Source: Parafrigoribacterium_A soli
GTDB lineage: Bacteria > Actinomycetota > Actinomycetes > Actinomycetales > Microbacteriaceae
DNA length: 64,000 nucleotides
Direction of reading: 5' to 3'
Assembly (NCBI RefSeq): GCF_040227235.1
Contig: NZ_JBELNZ010000004.1
Coordinates: forward strand, 62,001 to 126,000
Part shown: in pieces, positions 9,482-17,055 of the stretch
Layout: every line of letters starts with the position of its first letter
How positions within the stretch are numbered: position 1 is the stretch's first letter
Translations under genes and position numbers: made by a program
Notes under the pieces: generated by a model
The model's input: only the letters and a program-made list of their open reading frames with translations
The model's database searches: none
Told to the model about the DNA's origin: nothing

Positions 9482-10704
9482 TCTTCCCTCACGGTGAACG
9501 TCACACCGCCTCCGAGATCGATCACGGTGCCCACGATCACGCTCGTGGGCTCGCCCTGCCGCAGTTGTTGCGGAGAACGGCCGGGGAGGATCGCCATCGT
9601 GCCGTTGCGCGAGTGCAGGTCGGTCACGACCACCGTTCCCCCTTCTACCGCGAACTGCACGTGATTGCGTGAAATGTCCTGGTCGGTTCCCGAGACGGTG
9701 AGCAGCCTCGGCATGCGAGCGCCCGAGACCTTGCCCGCGCTCGGCGCACGCCCGACCAGCACGGGCTGGGCGAGCGATTCTCGGGACCCGTCCGCGAGCT
9801 CGAGACACAGAGCAGGCGCTGCCGGCTGCACTGGTGCGGGTGCTTGCGGCTCCGCCTTGCGTGCCTTTCGAGTGGCGCGCAGTTTCGCGATGTCCACGCT
9901 CGCGATGGTGTGGCCGTCGTGATCTCCGCTCTCCGGTGCGGCGATAGCGGGCTGGCTCGCGACGGCCGCCGCTTCGTCATCCACCCGCACGGCGGCATCC
10001 TCGACCTTCCTGAAGACGGTCTCGCCGAAAAGGTAGTCGTACGATCCGCTCTGGGCGGCCTGCGCTGGTGCCGGCTCGGTCGCGGGCGCCTCGCGCTGCT
10101 CAGCAAGTCCGCTCACAGTCATCCCGGCGACCGTCGCCTCCGGGTCGGGCCAGGCTGACGCAACCGGCACACCGGATGCCGGGGCAGCGGGGCCGGATGA
10201 GAGTGCGGGCCTCGCGCTCGCGCCGACCTCGGAAGCGTCCGTCACCGCCGATCCGACTGTCAGCATGTCCGTGACCACGATTCCACCGAGCAGCGGCAGC
10301 AATCGCGGCGAGGCCGAATCGCGAGCCGACGTCGCTCTGACCTCGACAGCGGTCGCCGCAGCAAAGCTGCGCTCAAGCCACGTGGAGACGCCGCTGGCAT
10401 CCGTCGTCACCTCGCCCTCCGCGGTCTGCACGGCGATCGTCACGTCACCGCGAACGATGAGACGCACGCTGCACGGACGGGAACCGACTTCCGACTCCCA
10501 CTCGACGAGGGCGAACGGCGGGGCCGCGGAAACTCCGCCGCGAGTGAGCTCGTCCAGTGTCGCCTGCATGCCGCTGGGCGATGCGAGCGCGGCCCACAGC
10601 GAATCCATCGACAGAACTGCGGACTTCAGCAGCAGCATCCGTGGTGCGGCGACGACGGCGAGCCATTCTGAGTCGGCCACCTGCGCGTAGTAAACGGAAG
10701 TCAT
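9478..10704 (-). CDS. FHA domain-containing protein
   Basis: This 408-residue protein has a globular N-terminal domain (about 1-150) of a type I cannot name, an Ala/Pro-rich linker (about 150-300), and a clear C-terminal FHA domain (about 310-405) with VLVGRAP, DISRNHVQF and LHSRNGT, the residues that contact phosphothreonine. It is the first gene of the operon that continues with the FHA-HTH protein, PP2C phosphatase, Ser/Thr kinase, giant surface protein and MoxR. It is likely a phospho-dependent adaptor or substrate of that kinase. Confidence 0.9.
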   Translation of the reverse strand: MTSVYYAQVADSEWLAVVAAPRMLLLKSAVLSMDSLWAALASPSGMQATLDELTRGGVSAAPPFALVEWESEVGSRPCSVRLIVRGDVTIAVQTAEGEVTTDASGVSTWLERSFAAATAVEVRATSARDSASPRLLPLLGGIVVTDMLTVGSAVTDASEVGASARPALSSGPAAPASGVPVASAWPDPEATVAGMTVSGLAEQREAPATEPAPAQAAQSGSYDYLFGETVFRKVEDAAVRVDDEAAAVASQPAIAAPESGDHDGHTIASVDIAKLRATRKARKAEPQAPAPVQPAAPALCLELADGSRESLAQPVLVGRAPSAGKVSGARMPRLLTVSGTDQDISRNHVQFAVEGGTVVVTDLHSRNGTMAILPGRSPQQLRQGEPTSVIVGTVIDLGGGVTFTVREE

Positions 10705-10806
10705 CGGATCCTCTGGCGAAAGTCTCTTGGAGCGATTCTCGCAGGTCGTGCGCGTGGCACCCCGGCCTGAAGGACATTACCAGCCGGGCAGCGCGCCATC
10801 ACAGGG

Positions 10807-11811
10807 TTAGTCGCCCGTCGCTCCCGCCGCGCTGCGCCTACGATCCATTCGCAGCTTCACGAGGCTCGCCACGACGGCCACCGCCATGGAGGCGACGATG
10901 ACACCGAGCGAGACCCAGGTGTTGATCTCCGGCGCCCACTCAACGTGCTGCCCGCCGTTGATGAACGGCACCTCGTTCTCGTGCAGCGCGTGGAAGATCA
11001 GCTTCACGGCGATGAAACCGAGGATGAACGCGATGCCGTACTTGAGGTAGATCAGCCGGTCGATCAGGTCGCCGAGCAGGAAGTAGAGCTGCCGCAGGCC
11101 CATGAGCGCGAAGACGTTCGCGGTGAAGACGATGAACGCGCTCTGGGTGATGCCGAAGATGGCCGGAATCGAGTCGAGGGCGAACACCAGGTCGGTGGTG
11201 CCGAGGGCGATGAAGACCACGAGCAGGGGCGTGAAGACCCTGCGTCCGCCCTCGGTGATGCGAAGCTTGGTGCCTTCGAAACTGTCGGTGATCGGCACGC
11301 GCTTGCGCAGCATCCGGATGACGCCGCTCTCTTTCTCGTCCATCTCCTCGCTCGAGGTGAACGCCTGCTGTGAGGCCGTGTAGAGCAGGAACGCGCCGAA
11401 GATGTAGAAGATCCAGCTGAAGTTCTCGATCAGGGTAGCGCCCAGCAGGATGAAGATGCCGCGCAGCACGAGCGCGATCAGGATGCCCACCATGAGCACC
11501 TCCTGCTGCAGGTGCCGCGGCACGGAGAAGCGGCTCATGATGATCACGAAGACGAACAGGTTGTCGATGCTGAGGCTGTACTCGGTGAGCCAGCCCGCGA
11601 CGAACTGGCCGGCGTGCTCGGCATCCCCCAGCACGAGCATGAGCACGGCGAAGACGAGCGCGAGCAGAACGTAGAAGCCGACCCACAGGCTCGACTCCTT
11701 CGTGCTCGGGATGTGCGGCCTGCGGTAGGCGTGCACGAGGTCGAAGACGATGATGCCGGTGAGCACCACGAAGGTGGTGATCTCGAACCAGAGGGGAAGC
11801 GCAAGCTCCAT
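10807..11811 (-). CDS. TerC-family integral membrane protein
   Basis: This 334-residue protein has about eight or nine hydrophobic helices and the conserved TerC signature (SLSIDNLFVFVIIMSRF near residue 80, then a second acidic site LVFALDSIPAIFG near 210). TerC/Alx proteins are implicated in metal (especially manganese) export or membrane metal-ion homeostasis and in tellurite resistance loci. The ATG at 11811 is well placed. The gene is monocistronic in minus orientation, following the divergent nucleotidyltransferase module. No metal-responsive riboswitch was recognised upstream. Confidence 0.93.
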   Translation of the reverse strand: MELALPLWFEITTFVVLTGIIVFDLVHAYRRPHIPSTKESSLWVGFYVLLALVFAVLMLVLGDAEHAGQFVAGWLTEYSLSIDNLFVFVIIMSRFSVPRHLQQEVLMVGILIALVLRGIFILLGATLIENFSWIFYIFGAFLLYTASQQAFTSSEEMDEKESGVIRMLRKRVPITDSFEGTKLRITEGGRRVFTPLLVVFIALGTTDLVFALDSIPAIFGITQSAFIVFTANVFALMGLRQLYFLLGDLIDRLIYLKYGIAFILGFIAVKLIFHALHENEVPFINGGQHVEWAPEINTWVSLGVIVASMAVAVVASLVKLRMDRRRSAAGATGD

Positions 11812-12017
11812 GGGAGTCCTTAGCGAAGAGGGGTCGACAGGGCCCGAAAGTCTCTTCCGCGCTGCCTTCTCAGGGCTGCGCCGCCGAGTCCGGGGCCGCG
11901 TCTTCGGAGCCCGTGTTGACGGAAACGGCGAGGTGGAATACTCCCCTTCGCAGGGTCAAGCGTAGTCGAGGGTGGCCGCAGCTTCGCCCTCCGGCGCGTG
12001 GCCAGCGCGACCATTCC

Positions 12018-12081
12018 CACCTCGAGTTGCCCTGCAGCAACTTTAGTTGCGGGGTCACAACTCGAGTTGCATAATGGACCC
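12018..12081 (+). promoter_or_regulatory. Leaderless promoter with three phased palindromic operators
   Basis: Three copies of a 12-bp palindrome with consensus CAACTNNAGTTG lie at 12018-12029 (one mismatch), 12038-12049 and 12058-12069, exactly 20 bp from centre to centre. A promoter fits on top of them: -35 TTGCGG at 12047-12052, a 17-bp spacer, -10 CATAAT at 12070-12075, and six bases to the ATG at 12082. The transcript would therefore begin at or next to the start codon, with no ribosome-binding site. The second operator overlaps the -35 and the third fills the spacer, so binding would block transcription. Confidence 0.75.
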
Positions 12082-12714
12082 ATGGACCTCGAGTCGCCCC
12101 TCCGCACGATTGCATCACCGGTAGAGGCCGAAGTTCTCCGAGTTCTCGCTGGGGCGGACACCGAGTTCAGCGCCCCGCAGGTCCACCGGCTCGTCGAGGT
12201 CGCCTCCCCTTACGGCGTTCGCAAGGCGCTGGGGCGACTGGCGGATTCTGGACTGGCCCTGTCGTCATCGCACGGTACTGCGACCGTCTGGCGCGGAAAC
12301 CGCGACCACGTGTTGTGGCCTGCGATCGACCTCGCGGTCGGCGCTCGGCGCGAATTGCTCGACAGGCTGCGTCTACAGTTCGCTGAGCGCAACGAGCTGT
12401 GTGCCTACTTATACGGCTCATTCGCTCGACGAACGGCCACCGCAGAGTCCGATGTCGACATCCTCGTGGTGTACCCCGACGACGCCGCTCAGGACACCAT
12501 CGTGGACTTCGCTCACGACCTCAGTGAAAAGATCCTTGCGTGGACCGGCAACCACGGACACGTCTTCAACGCCACGCGATCATGGCTGCGACACTCCGTT
12601 CAGCGCGCCGACTCCGTGATGGTGTCGATCCGCCAAGATGCGGTCACCTTGGTCGGCCCCGAGTTCGAGCAGCTGCTCCGGGCGATCGACGCAGAGCAGG
12701 TCGCGCGTGCCTAA
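12082..12714 (+). CDS. MNT-type nucleotidyltransferase with N-terminal winged helix (probable antitoxin and autoregulator)
   Basis: This 210-residue protein starts at the ATG at 12082, just behind a probable leaderless promoter. Residues about 12-75 look like a winged helix (SAPQVHRLVEVASPYGVRKALGRL, a MarR/ArsR-like reading). Residues about 100-200 form a minimal nucleotidyltransferase of the DNA polymerase beta superfamily, with GSFARRTATAESDVDI giving the G112-S113 and D124/D126 catalytic signature. The next gene overlaps it by 8 bp and encodes a HEPN-like protein. In HEPN-MNT toxin-antitoxin pairs the MNT enzyme nucleotidylates and silences the HEPN ribonuclease. Here the extra DNA-binding domain and the palindrome array suggest it also represses the operon. 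The family call is strong; function as a toxin-antitoxin system is inferred. Confidence 0.85.
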   Translation: MDLESPLRTIASPVEAEVLRVLAGADTEFSAPQVHRLVEVASPYGVRKALGRLADSGLALSSSHGTATVWRGNRDHVLWPAIDLAVGARRELLDRLRLQFAERNELCAYLYGSFARRTATAESDVDILVVYPDDAAQDTIVDFAHDLSEKILAWTGNHGHVFNATRSWLRHSVQRADSVMVSIRQDAVTLVGPEFEQLLRAIDAEQVARA

Positions 12715-13111
12715 GAGCAGCAGAACCACTGCCCTCGACAAAGCCGGGGCTCGGGCTCGCTTGAAGGAGGCCCACGTGTACCTGGCCGCGGCCGAGGTCC
12801 TCGATTCGGGCGGTGCAGCCGAAAACAAGGTCGCCGGGTCGAACGCAATTCTCGCCGGCATCGCCGCCGCCGACGCCATTTGTGGGCTTGTGCTGGGCGA
12901 ACGAAGCTCAGGGGACGATCACGCGCAAGCAATCATGCTTCTCAAGCGAGCCACCCATCCCTCAACGAAAGCCGCCAACAGTCTGAGAAGGCTCCTCACG
13001 CAGAAAACCCCCGTGCAATACGGTGTCGACGCCATCAACGCCAGTGACGCCGCCAGCCTGATCGGCTGGGCGCGGGACATTGTGCACGAAGCGGACTCGA
13101 GGGATCGCTGA
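12707..13111 (+). CDS. HEPN-like protein (probable toxin partner of the nucleotidyltransferase)
   Basis: This 134-residue, mainly helical protein most likely starts at the GTG at 12707, overlapping the nucleotidyltransferase gene by 8 bp, which implies translational coupling. An alanine-rich helix (about 44-63) leads into R66-SSGDD-H72, an R-x5-H arrangement matching the R-x4-6-H motif that forms the RNase site of HEPN proteins. The classical HepT tyrosine two residues after the His (HxY) is absent; the sequence there is HAQ. HEPN proteins paired with MNT enzymes cleave RNA or tRNA unless modified. I infer the same here. A weaker alternative is a non-catalytic HEPN adaptor. Confidence 0.75.
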   Translation: MPKSSRTTALDKAGARARLKEAHVYLAAAEVLDSGGAAENKVAGSNAILAGIAAADAICGLVLGERSSGDDHAQAIMLLKRATHPSTKAANSLRRLLTQKTPVQYGVDAINASDAASLIGWARDIVHEADSRDR

Positions 13112-13231
13112 GCGCCCGCGTCTGGCGAGCGGAGAGCGGATCACCGTGGTACTGGATGGCTTTCGACCGCCACCAGGGACGATCTCCAGGGTCGCTCGTC
13201 GCCGACGCCCCCGGACTGATGCCGGAAATGC

Positions 13232-13258
13232 AAAACCCCCGGCGGAACCGGGGGTTTT
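13232..13258. terminator. Bidirectional intrinsic terminator
   Basis: A perfect 11-bp stem (AAAACCCCCGG / CCGGGGGTTTT) with a 5-base loop. It can end transcripts of the HEPN gene from the left and of tRNA-Glu from the right, since both sides carry T-runs when read outward. Confidence 0.85.
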
Positions 13259-13265
13259 GTGACTG

Positions 13266-13338
13266 TGACCCCAACCGGATTCGAACCGGTGTTACCGCCG
13301 TGAGAGGGCGGCGTACTAGGCCACTATACGATGGGGCC
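13266..13338 (-). tRNA. tRNA-Glu (anticodon CTC)
   Basis: The minus strand folds as a 73-base cloverleaf: acceptor stem GGCCCCA / TGGGGTC with discriminator A, anticodon stem CCGCC/GGCGG with loop CTCTCAC giving anticodon CTC, and a TTCGAAT T-loop. No CCA is encoded. A strong terminator follows it directly. Confidence 0.95.
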
Positions 13339-13394
13339 GTAGTGGACAACTCAACGAGTATGCCACATGCGCGAGCGCTCGCCAAAAGGGCCGG

Positions 13395-14315
13395 TCATCC
13401 GGGCGTGGGAGCCAACACGCGCAGGGCTGCCGGCACTAGCTCGATGTCGATCGGGAGCGGTCCGACGCGTTCGCCGTCCGCATAGGCAACCACGGCATCC
13501 GCCTCGATTCGGATGCTGCGGGCATGCGTGATCGTGACCCTCGGGTCGCTCACGTGCGTGCCCTTGAAGACGCGCGGGAAGATGCGCAGAAACGCCGTGC
13601 GCGAGAGGGGTTGCACGACGAGCACGTCGAGTAGCCCGTCGTCGAGTTCGGCGTTCGGCACGAGGCGCATGCCGCCGCCAAGCGACACGTTGTTGCCCGC
13701 CGCTACGAGCATCGCCCTGGTCTCGGAGACGACGCCGTCGAGCGTGAGCCGGTAGCGGATCGGCTTCAGCACGGCGAGTTCGCGCAGCAGCGCGAGGTTG
13801 TAACGGCTGCGCCCGCGCGGCCAGCGCATGAGGTTGGCCCGCTCGTTGACCACCGCGTCGAAGCCCGCGGAGAGCACGGAGGCGAACCAGGTCGTGCGCC
13901 CGTCGGCCTCGGTCACACGGCCGGCGTCGATCACCCTGGGCGGCTGGCGCAGCAGCGAGAGCAGCAGCTCGATCGCCGCTTCGGTGTTGCCGACCGGGAT
14001 GCCGAGGCCGCGCGCCATGTCGTTGCCGGTTCCCGAGGGCACGATGCCGAGCGGAATCTTCGTGCCAGCGAGCAGATTCACGCCGAGGCTCACCATGCCG
14101 TCCCCGCCGACAACGACGAGGGCATCCGGATGCCGCTTCAGGGCGCTGCGGGCGGCATCCACCAGCTCGTCGAAGTCTGGTTCGGTGAGGGCGGTCACCT
14201 CGTGTCCGGCGGCGCGGAGGGTCTGCACCACGGCGGGCCCGACGTCGCGCCCCCTGCCGAAGGAGGCGGACGGGTTGATGGCGACGACGAGGCGCAGCGG
14301 CTTCGGCGTCGTCAT
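13395..14315 (-). CDS. Diacylglycerol/lipid kinase family protein (YegS/BmrU-like)
   Basis: This 306-residue protein begins VVAINPSASFGRG (the N-terminal nucleotide-binding segment) and contains VVVGGDGMVSLGVN, the GGDG signature of diacylglycerol-kinase catalytic domains, and GIVPSGTGNDMARGLG. These enzymes transfer phosphate from ATP to diacylglycerol or related lipids, in lipid recycling or phosphatidylinositol-type synthesis. The ATG at 14315 was chosen because the longer open frame upstream (to 14888) runs antisense-like through the end of the P-type ATPase gene. A 14-bp tandem repeat lies just before the start. Substrate is not determinable from sequence. Confidence 0.92.
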   Translation of the reverse strand: MTTPKPLRLVVAINPSASFGRGRDVGPAVVQTLRAAGHEVTALTEPDFDELVDAARSALKRHPDALVVVGGDGMVSLGVNLLAGTKIPLGIVPSGTGNDMARGLGIPVGNTEAAIELLLSLLRQPPRVIDAGRVTEADGRTTWFASVLSAGFDAVVNERANLMRWPRGRSRYNLALLRELAVLKPIRYRLTLDGVVSETRAMLVAAGNNVSLGGGMRLVPNAELDDGLLDVLVVQPLSRTAFLRIFPRVFKGTHVSDPRVTITHARSIRIEADAVVAYADGERVGPLPIDIELVPAALRVLAPTPG

Positions 14316-14334
14316 GCGCTCAGTATGGCGTATG

Positions 14335-14390
14335 CCTTCGACGAGCTCCCTTCGACGAGCTCCCTTCGACAAGCTCCCTTCGACAAGCTC
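14335..14390. repeat. Four tandem 14-bp copies of a CCTTCGACAAGCTC-type repeat
   Basis: The unit CCTTCGAC(G/A)AGCTC occurs four times head to tail at 14335, 14349, 14363 and 14377 (GA, GA, AA, AA variants), followed by AGGG. It is the same word as one arm of the palindrome at 41019-41081, so it looks like a local expansion of a half palindrome. Confidence 0.95.
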
Positions 14391-14428
14391 AGGGAACGTG
14401 CGGTCGCCGAGCCTGAAGCGCCCGAACC

Positions 14429-16744
14429 CTAGCGGCCGAGCTTGACGAGCCTCAGCAGTTGCGCGTTCGCCGCGACGATGATCGTCGACACAGACATCAG
14501 GATGGCGGCCAAGGCCGGCGGCATGGTGAAGCCGACGCCCACCAGCACGCCCGCGGCCAGCGGAAGGCCGACGATGTTGTACCCGGCGGCCCACCACAGG
14601 TTCTGCAGCTCCTTGCGATAGGTCGCGCGGCTGAGCGTGAGCACGTCCGCGACGGAACGCGGGTCGCTCGAGGCCAGCACGACGCCGGCCGACTCGATCG
14701 CGACATCCGTGCCCGCACCGATCGCGATGCCGATGTCGGCGCGCGCGAGAGCGGGCGCGTCGTTGACGCCGTCGCCCACCATGGCGACCTTCGTGCCGCC
14801 CTTCTGCAGATCGGCCACGACATCGGCCTTCTGTGCGGGTAGCACCTCGGCAAAGACCTCGGTGATGCCGAGTCGGTGCGCGACCCAATTGCCGACGGCC
14901 TGCGAGTCACCGGTGAGCATGGCGACGCGCACGCCGCGCTTCTGCAGCAGCGAGACCGCCTCGGCCGACTCCGGCCGGATGACGTCGGCTAGCGCGATGA
15001 GACCGAGCACCTCGTCGCCGTCGAGTACGAAGACGACGGTCTTGCCCTGTGCACTGAGCAGTCGGTTCGCGTTCACGAGCGAGGGCTCCAGCGTGATGCC
15101 GCGCTCGATCAGCAGCCGCGAGCTCGTGACCGTGACGGTGCGACCGTCAACCGTGCCCTCGGCCCCCCGGCCGGGCAACGCGACAAACTTCGTCGCTGCC
15201 GCGGCACTTGCTCCGCGTGCGTCGGCCTCGGCGACGATGGCCCGGCCGATCGGATGCTCCGCCCGTTTCTCCACGGATGCCGCGAGCGAGAGCATGGTCG
15301 CCTGCGCGTCGCTCAGCGGTGCGCGCTCGTCGCCGGCATCCGTCTCATCGCCGGTCGAACCAGAGTCCAGGTCCTCCCCGACGCACAGCACGTCGGAGAC
15401 GCCCTGGCGGCCCTCGGTGAGGGTGCCCGTCTTGTCGAAGAGCACGACGTCGATGCCGCGCGCCTCCTCGAGCGCGATGCGGCTGCGCACCAGGATTCCC
15501 TGGCGGGCACCCTTCGTGGTGGAGATGAGAGCGACGAGCGGAATGGCGAGTCCCAGGGCGTGCGGGCAGGCGATCACGAGCACGGCGACGACGCGCTCGA
15601 GAACGAAGCCAGGGTCATCCGGCTTGATCAGGAACCAGACCAGCAGGGTCACGACGGCCGCCGCGACCGCGACATAGAAGAGGAGTGCGGCGGCGCGGTC
15701 CGCGAGCACCTGGCTGCCCGACTTGCTCTGCTGCGCATCGGCGACGAGCCTCATGATGCCCGCGAGCGCGGTCTTCTCACCCGTGTCGGTGACCCGCACG
15801 GTGAGCGCACCGGAACCGTTGATGCTCCCCGCGATGACGTGCGCGCCCGTCTCCTTCGCGACGGCGGACGACTCACCGGTGAGCAGTGACTCGTTCACCT
15901 CGGACTCGCCGTCCACGATCTCGCCGTCCACCGGGATGGCGGCGCCCGGCCGCACCAGCACGCGATCGCCGCGCTGCAGCTGCGAGACCGGAACCGTGGT
16001 CGTGCCGTCGCCGTCGTCCTGCAGAAGGTCCGCCTCATCCGGCAGCAGCTTGGCCAGCTCGCCGAGCGCGTTCTGGGCGCCCATGATCGCGGACATCTCG
16101 ATCCAGTGCCCGAGCAGCATGATCGTGATGAGGGTCGCGAGTTCCCACCAGAAGTCCATGCCGTGCAGCCCGAGGGTGACGGCGGCGCTGTAGCCGAACG
16201 CCACGACGATCGCGAGAGAGATCAGTGTCATCATGCCCGGCTGCTTCGCGCGCACCTCCGCGATGCCACCCTTGATGAAGACCCAGCCGCCATAGACCAT
16301 CAGCACGAGTCCGAAGACCGCCGGGATGTAGTCGCTGCCCGGAAATCGCGGGCCTCCGAGACCCAGGATGTCTTGCAGACCTCTCGAGAACACGAGGGTC
16401 GGGATGGTGAGCACCAGGCTCAGCCAGAACTTGCGCTTGAACATCGCCGGGTCGTGCGCGGAGTGGTCGTGGCCCGCGTGTGCGTCGTGACCGGTGTGCA
16501 TGTCGTGACCCGCGTGCATGTCGTGGCCCTCGTGCATGTCGTGGCCTGCGTGTGCGTCGTGACCGGTGTGCACGTCGTGACCGACGTGCATGTCGTGGTC
16601 GTGATGCGCGTGCCCGTCGTGCCCCGTGCGCAACTCAGGCAGTTCGCTCTCGGCGACCACGACATCCGCTGTTTCCGGGGTGTTCCCGGGCAGATTGCCT
16701 GAGTTGTGAAGCTCGTGCGCATTCCGTTCGTCGTGCTCGGTCAT
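14429..16744 (-). CDS. Heavy-metal P1B-type ATPase, CopB-like (CPH motif) with His-rich N-terminus
   Basis: This 771-residue pump has the full P-type ATPase set: TGESSAVAKE in the actuator domain, a CPH metal-site motif in a membrane helix (VIACPHALGLAIPL), the phosphorylation motif DKTGTLTEG and GDGVNDAPAL. CPH rather than CPC marks the P1B-3 (CopB-type) group, usually Cu or Ag exporters. Residues about 42-96 are a metal-binding His-rich tail built from GHDxHx repeats. The ATG at 16744 forms an ATGA overlap with the upstream CsoR-like repressor; the open frame beyond it is not coding. Residues 13-38 lie inside an inverted-repeat element (see repeats). Expected role: removal of toxic copper. 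Confidence 0.93.
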   Translation of the reverse strand: MTEHDERNAHELHNSGNLPGNTPETADVVVAESELPELRTGHDGHAHHDHDMHVGHDVHTGHDAHAGHDMHEGHDMHAGHDMHTGHDAHAGHDHSAHDPAMFKRKFWLSLVLTIPTLVFSRGLQDILGLGGPRFPGSDYIPAVFGLVLMVYGGWVFIKGGIAEVRAKQPGMMTLISLAIVVAFGYSAAVTLGLHGMDFWWELATLITIMLLGHWIEMSAIMGAQNALGELAKLLPDEADLLQDDGDGTTTVPVSQLQRGDRVLVRPGAAIPVDGEIVDGESEVNESLLTGESSAVAKETGAHVIAGSINGSGALTVRVTDTGEKTALAGIMRLVADAQQSKSGSQVLADRAAALLFYVAVAAAVVTLLVWFLIKPDDPGFVLERVVAVLVIACPHALGLAIPLVALISTTKGARQGILVRSRIALEEARGIDVVLFDKTGTLTEGRQGVSDVLCVGEDLDSGSTGDETDAGDERAPLSDAQATMLSLAASVEKRAEHPIGRAIVAEADARGASAAAATKFVALPGRGAEGTVDGRTVTVTSSRLLIERGITLEPSLVNANRLLSAQGKTVVFVLDGDEVLGLIALADVIRPESAEAVSLLQKRGVRVAMLTGDSQAVGNWVAHRLGITEVFAEVLPAQKADVVADLQKGGTKVAMVGDGVNDAPALARADIGIAIGAGTDVAIESAGVVLASSDPRSVADVLTLSRATYRKELQNLWWAAGYNIVGLPLAAGVLVGVGFTMPPALAAILMSVSTIIVAANAQLLRLVKLGR
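16457..16582 (-). repeat. 18-bp coding tandem repeat (GHDxHx units)
   Basis: Seven consecutive six-codon units encode GHDVHT, GHDAHA, GHDMHE, GHDMHA, GHDMHT, GHDAHA and GHDHSA in the N-terminus of the copper ATPase. The DNA units are similar enough that copy number could change by slippage. Confidence 0.9.
16631..16706. repeat. Inverted-repeat element inside the copper ATPase reading frame
   Basis: CAACTCAGGCA at 16631-16641 is mirrored by TGCCTGAGTTG at 16696-16706, an 11-bp perfect inverted repeat enclosing a 76-bp segment. The same end words occur on intergenic elements at 39751-39839 and 60524-60612. It encodes ATPase residues 13-38 in frame. Kinship with the intergenic elements is likely but rests on the ends only. 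Confidence 0.6.
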
Positions 16745-17028
16745 GACTTTTCTCCCCGGTTGTTGCTGAGTTCGAATACTTTGAGCAGTTCGGCCGTCGC
16801 CTGCTCGCGCTGCTCCCCGCCCGCCTCGAACATCTCGCTCACGTGAGTGCGCAGGTGGTTCTCGACGATGAGCTTGTTGAGGCTGCCGAGCGACTTCTGG
16901 ATCGCGAGGGCCTGCGTGATGATGTCCATGCAGTAGTCCTCGTTGTCGATCATCTTCTGCAGGCCGCGCATCTGCCCCTCGAGGATGCGACTGCGATGCA
17001 GTGCGCGCTTCTTGATATCTGCGATCAT
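16741..17028 (-). CDS. CsoR/RcnR-family metal-sensing repressor
   Basis: This 95-residue all-helical DUF156 protein represses metal-export genes until it binds metal. The conserved frame is visible: HRSRILEGQMRGLQKMI, then Cys33 (DYCMDI), His58 and His62. In copper-sensing CsoR the third position is Cys; here it is His, giving a C-H-H set closer to the nickel/cobalt sensor RcnR, but without an obvious N-terminal His ligand. It overlaps the ATPase start by 4 bp (ATGA), so the two are co-expressed. A palindromic operator sits 9 bp before its start. The metal sensed could be Cu(I), or another metal. Confidence 0.93.
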   Translation of the reverse strand: MIADIKKRALHRSRILEGQMRGLQKMIDNEDYCMDIITQALAIQKSLGSLNKLIVENHLRTHVSEMFEAGGEQREQATAELLKVFELSNNRGEKS

Positions 17029-17036
17029 GGGTCGAT

Positions 17037-17055
17037 GATACCCCTAGGGGGTATC
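17037..17055. promoter_or_regulatory. CsoR-type operator
   Basis: GATACCCC-TAG-GGGGTATC has perfect 8-bp arms and matches the TACCC...GGGTA pattern bound by CsoR/RcnR repressors. It lies immediately upstream of the repressor gene, so it should autoregulate the repressor-ATPase operon. Confidence 0.85.

Noticed and set aside
9482..9808. N-terminal extension of the FHA-HTH gene
   Set aside because: It only overlaps the upstream FHA gene; the ATGA start is better placed.
14316..14888. Upstream extension of the lipid kinase frame
   Set aside because: It overlaps the ATPase 3' end in a different frame and has no domain; a normal start lies at 14315.
16457..16582. A possible CRISPR-like array
   Set aside because: The 18-bp units are coding and contiguous, with no spacers.
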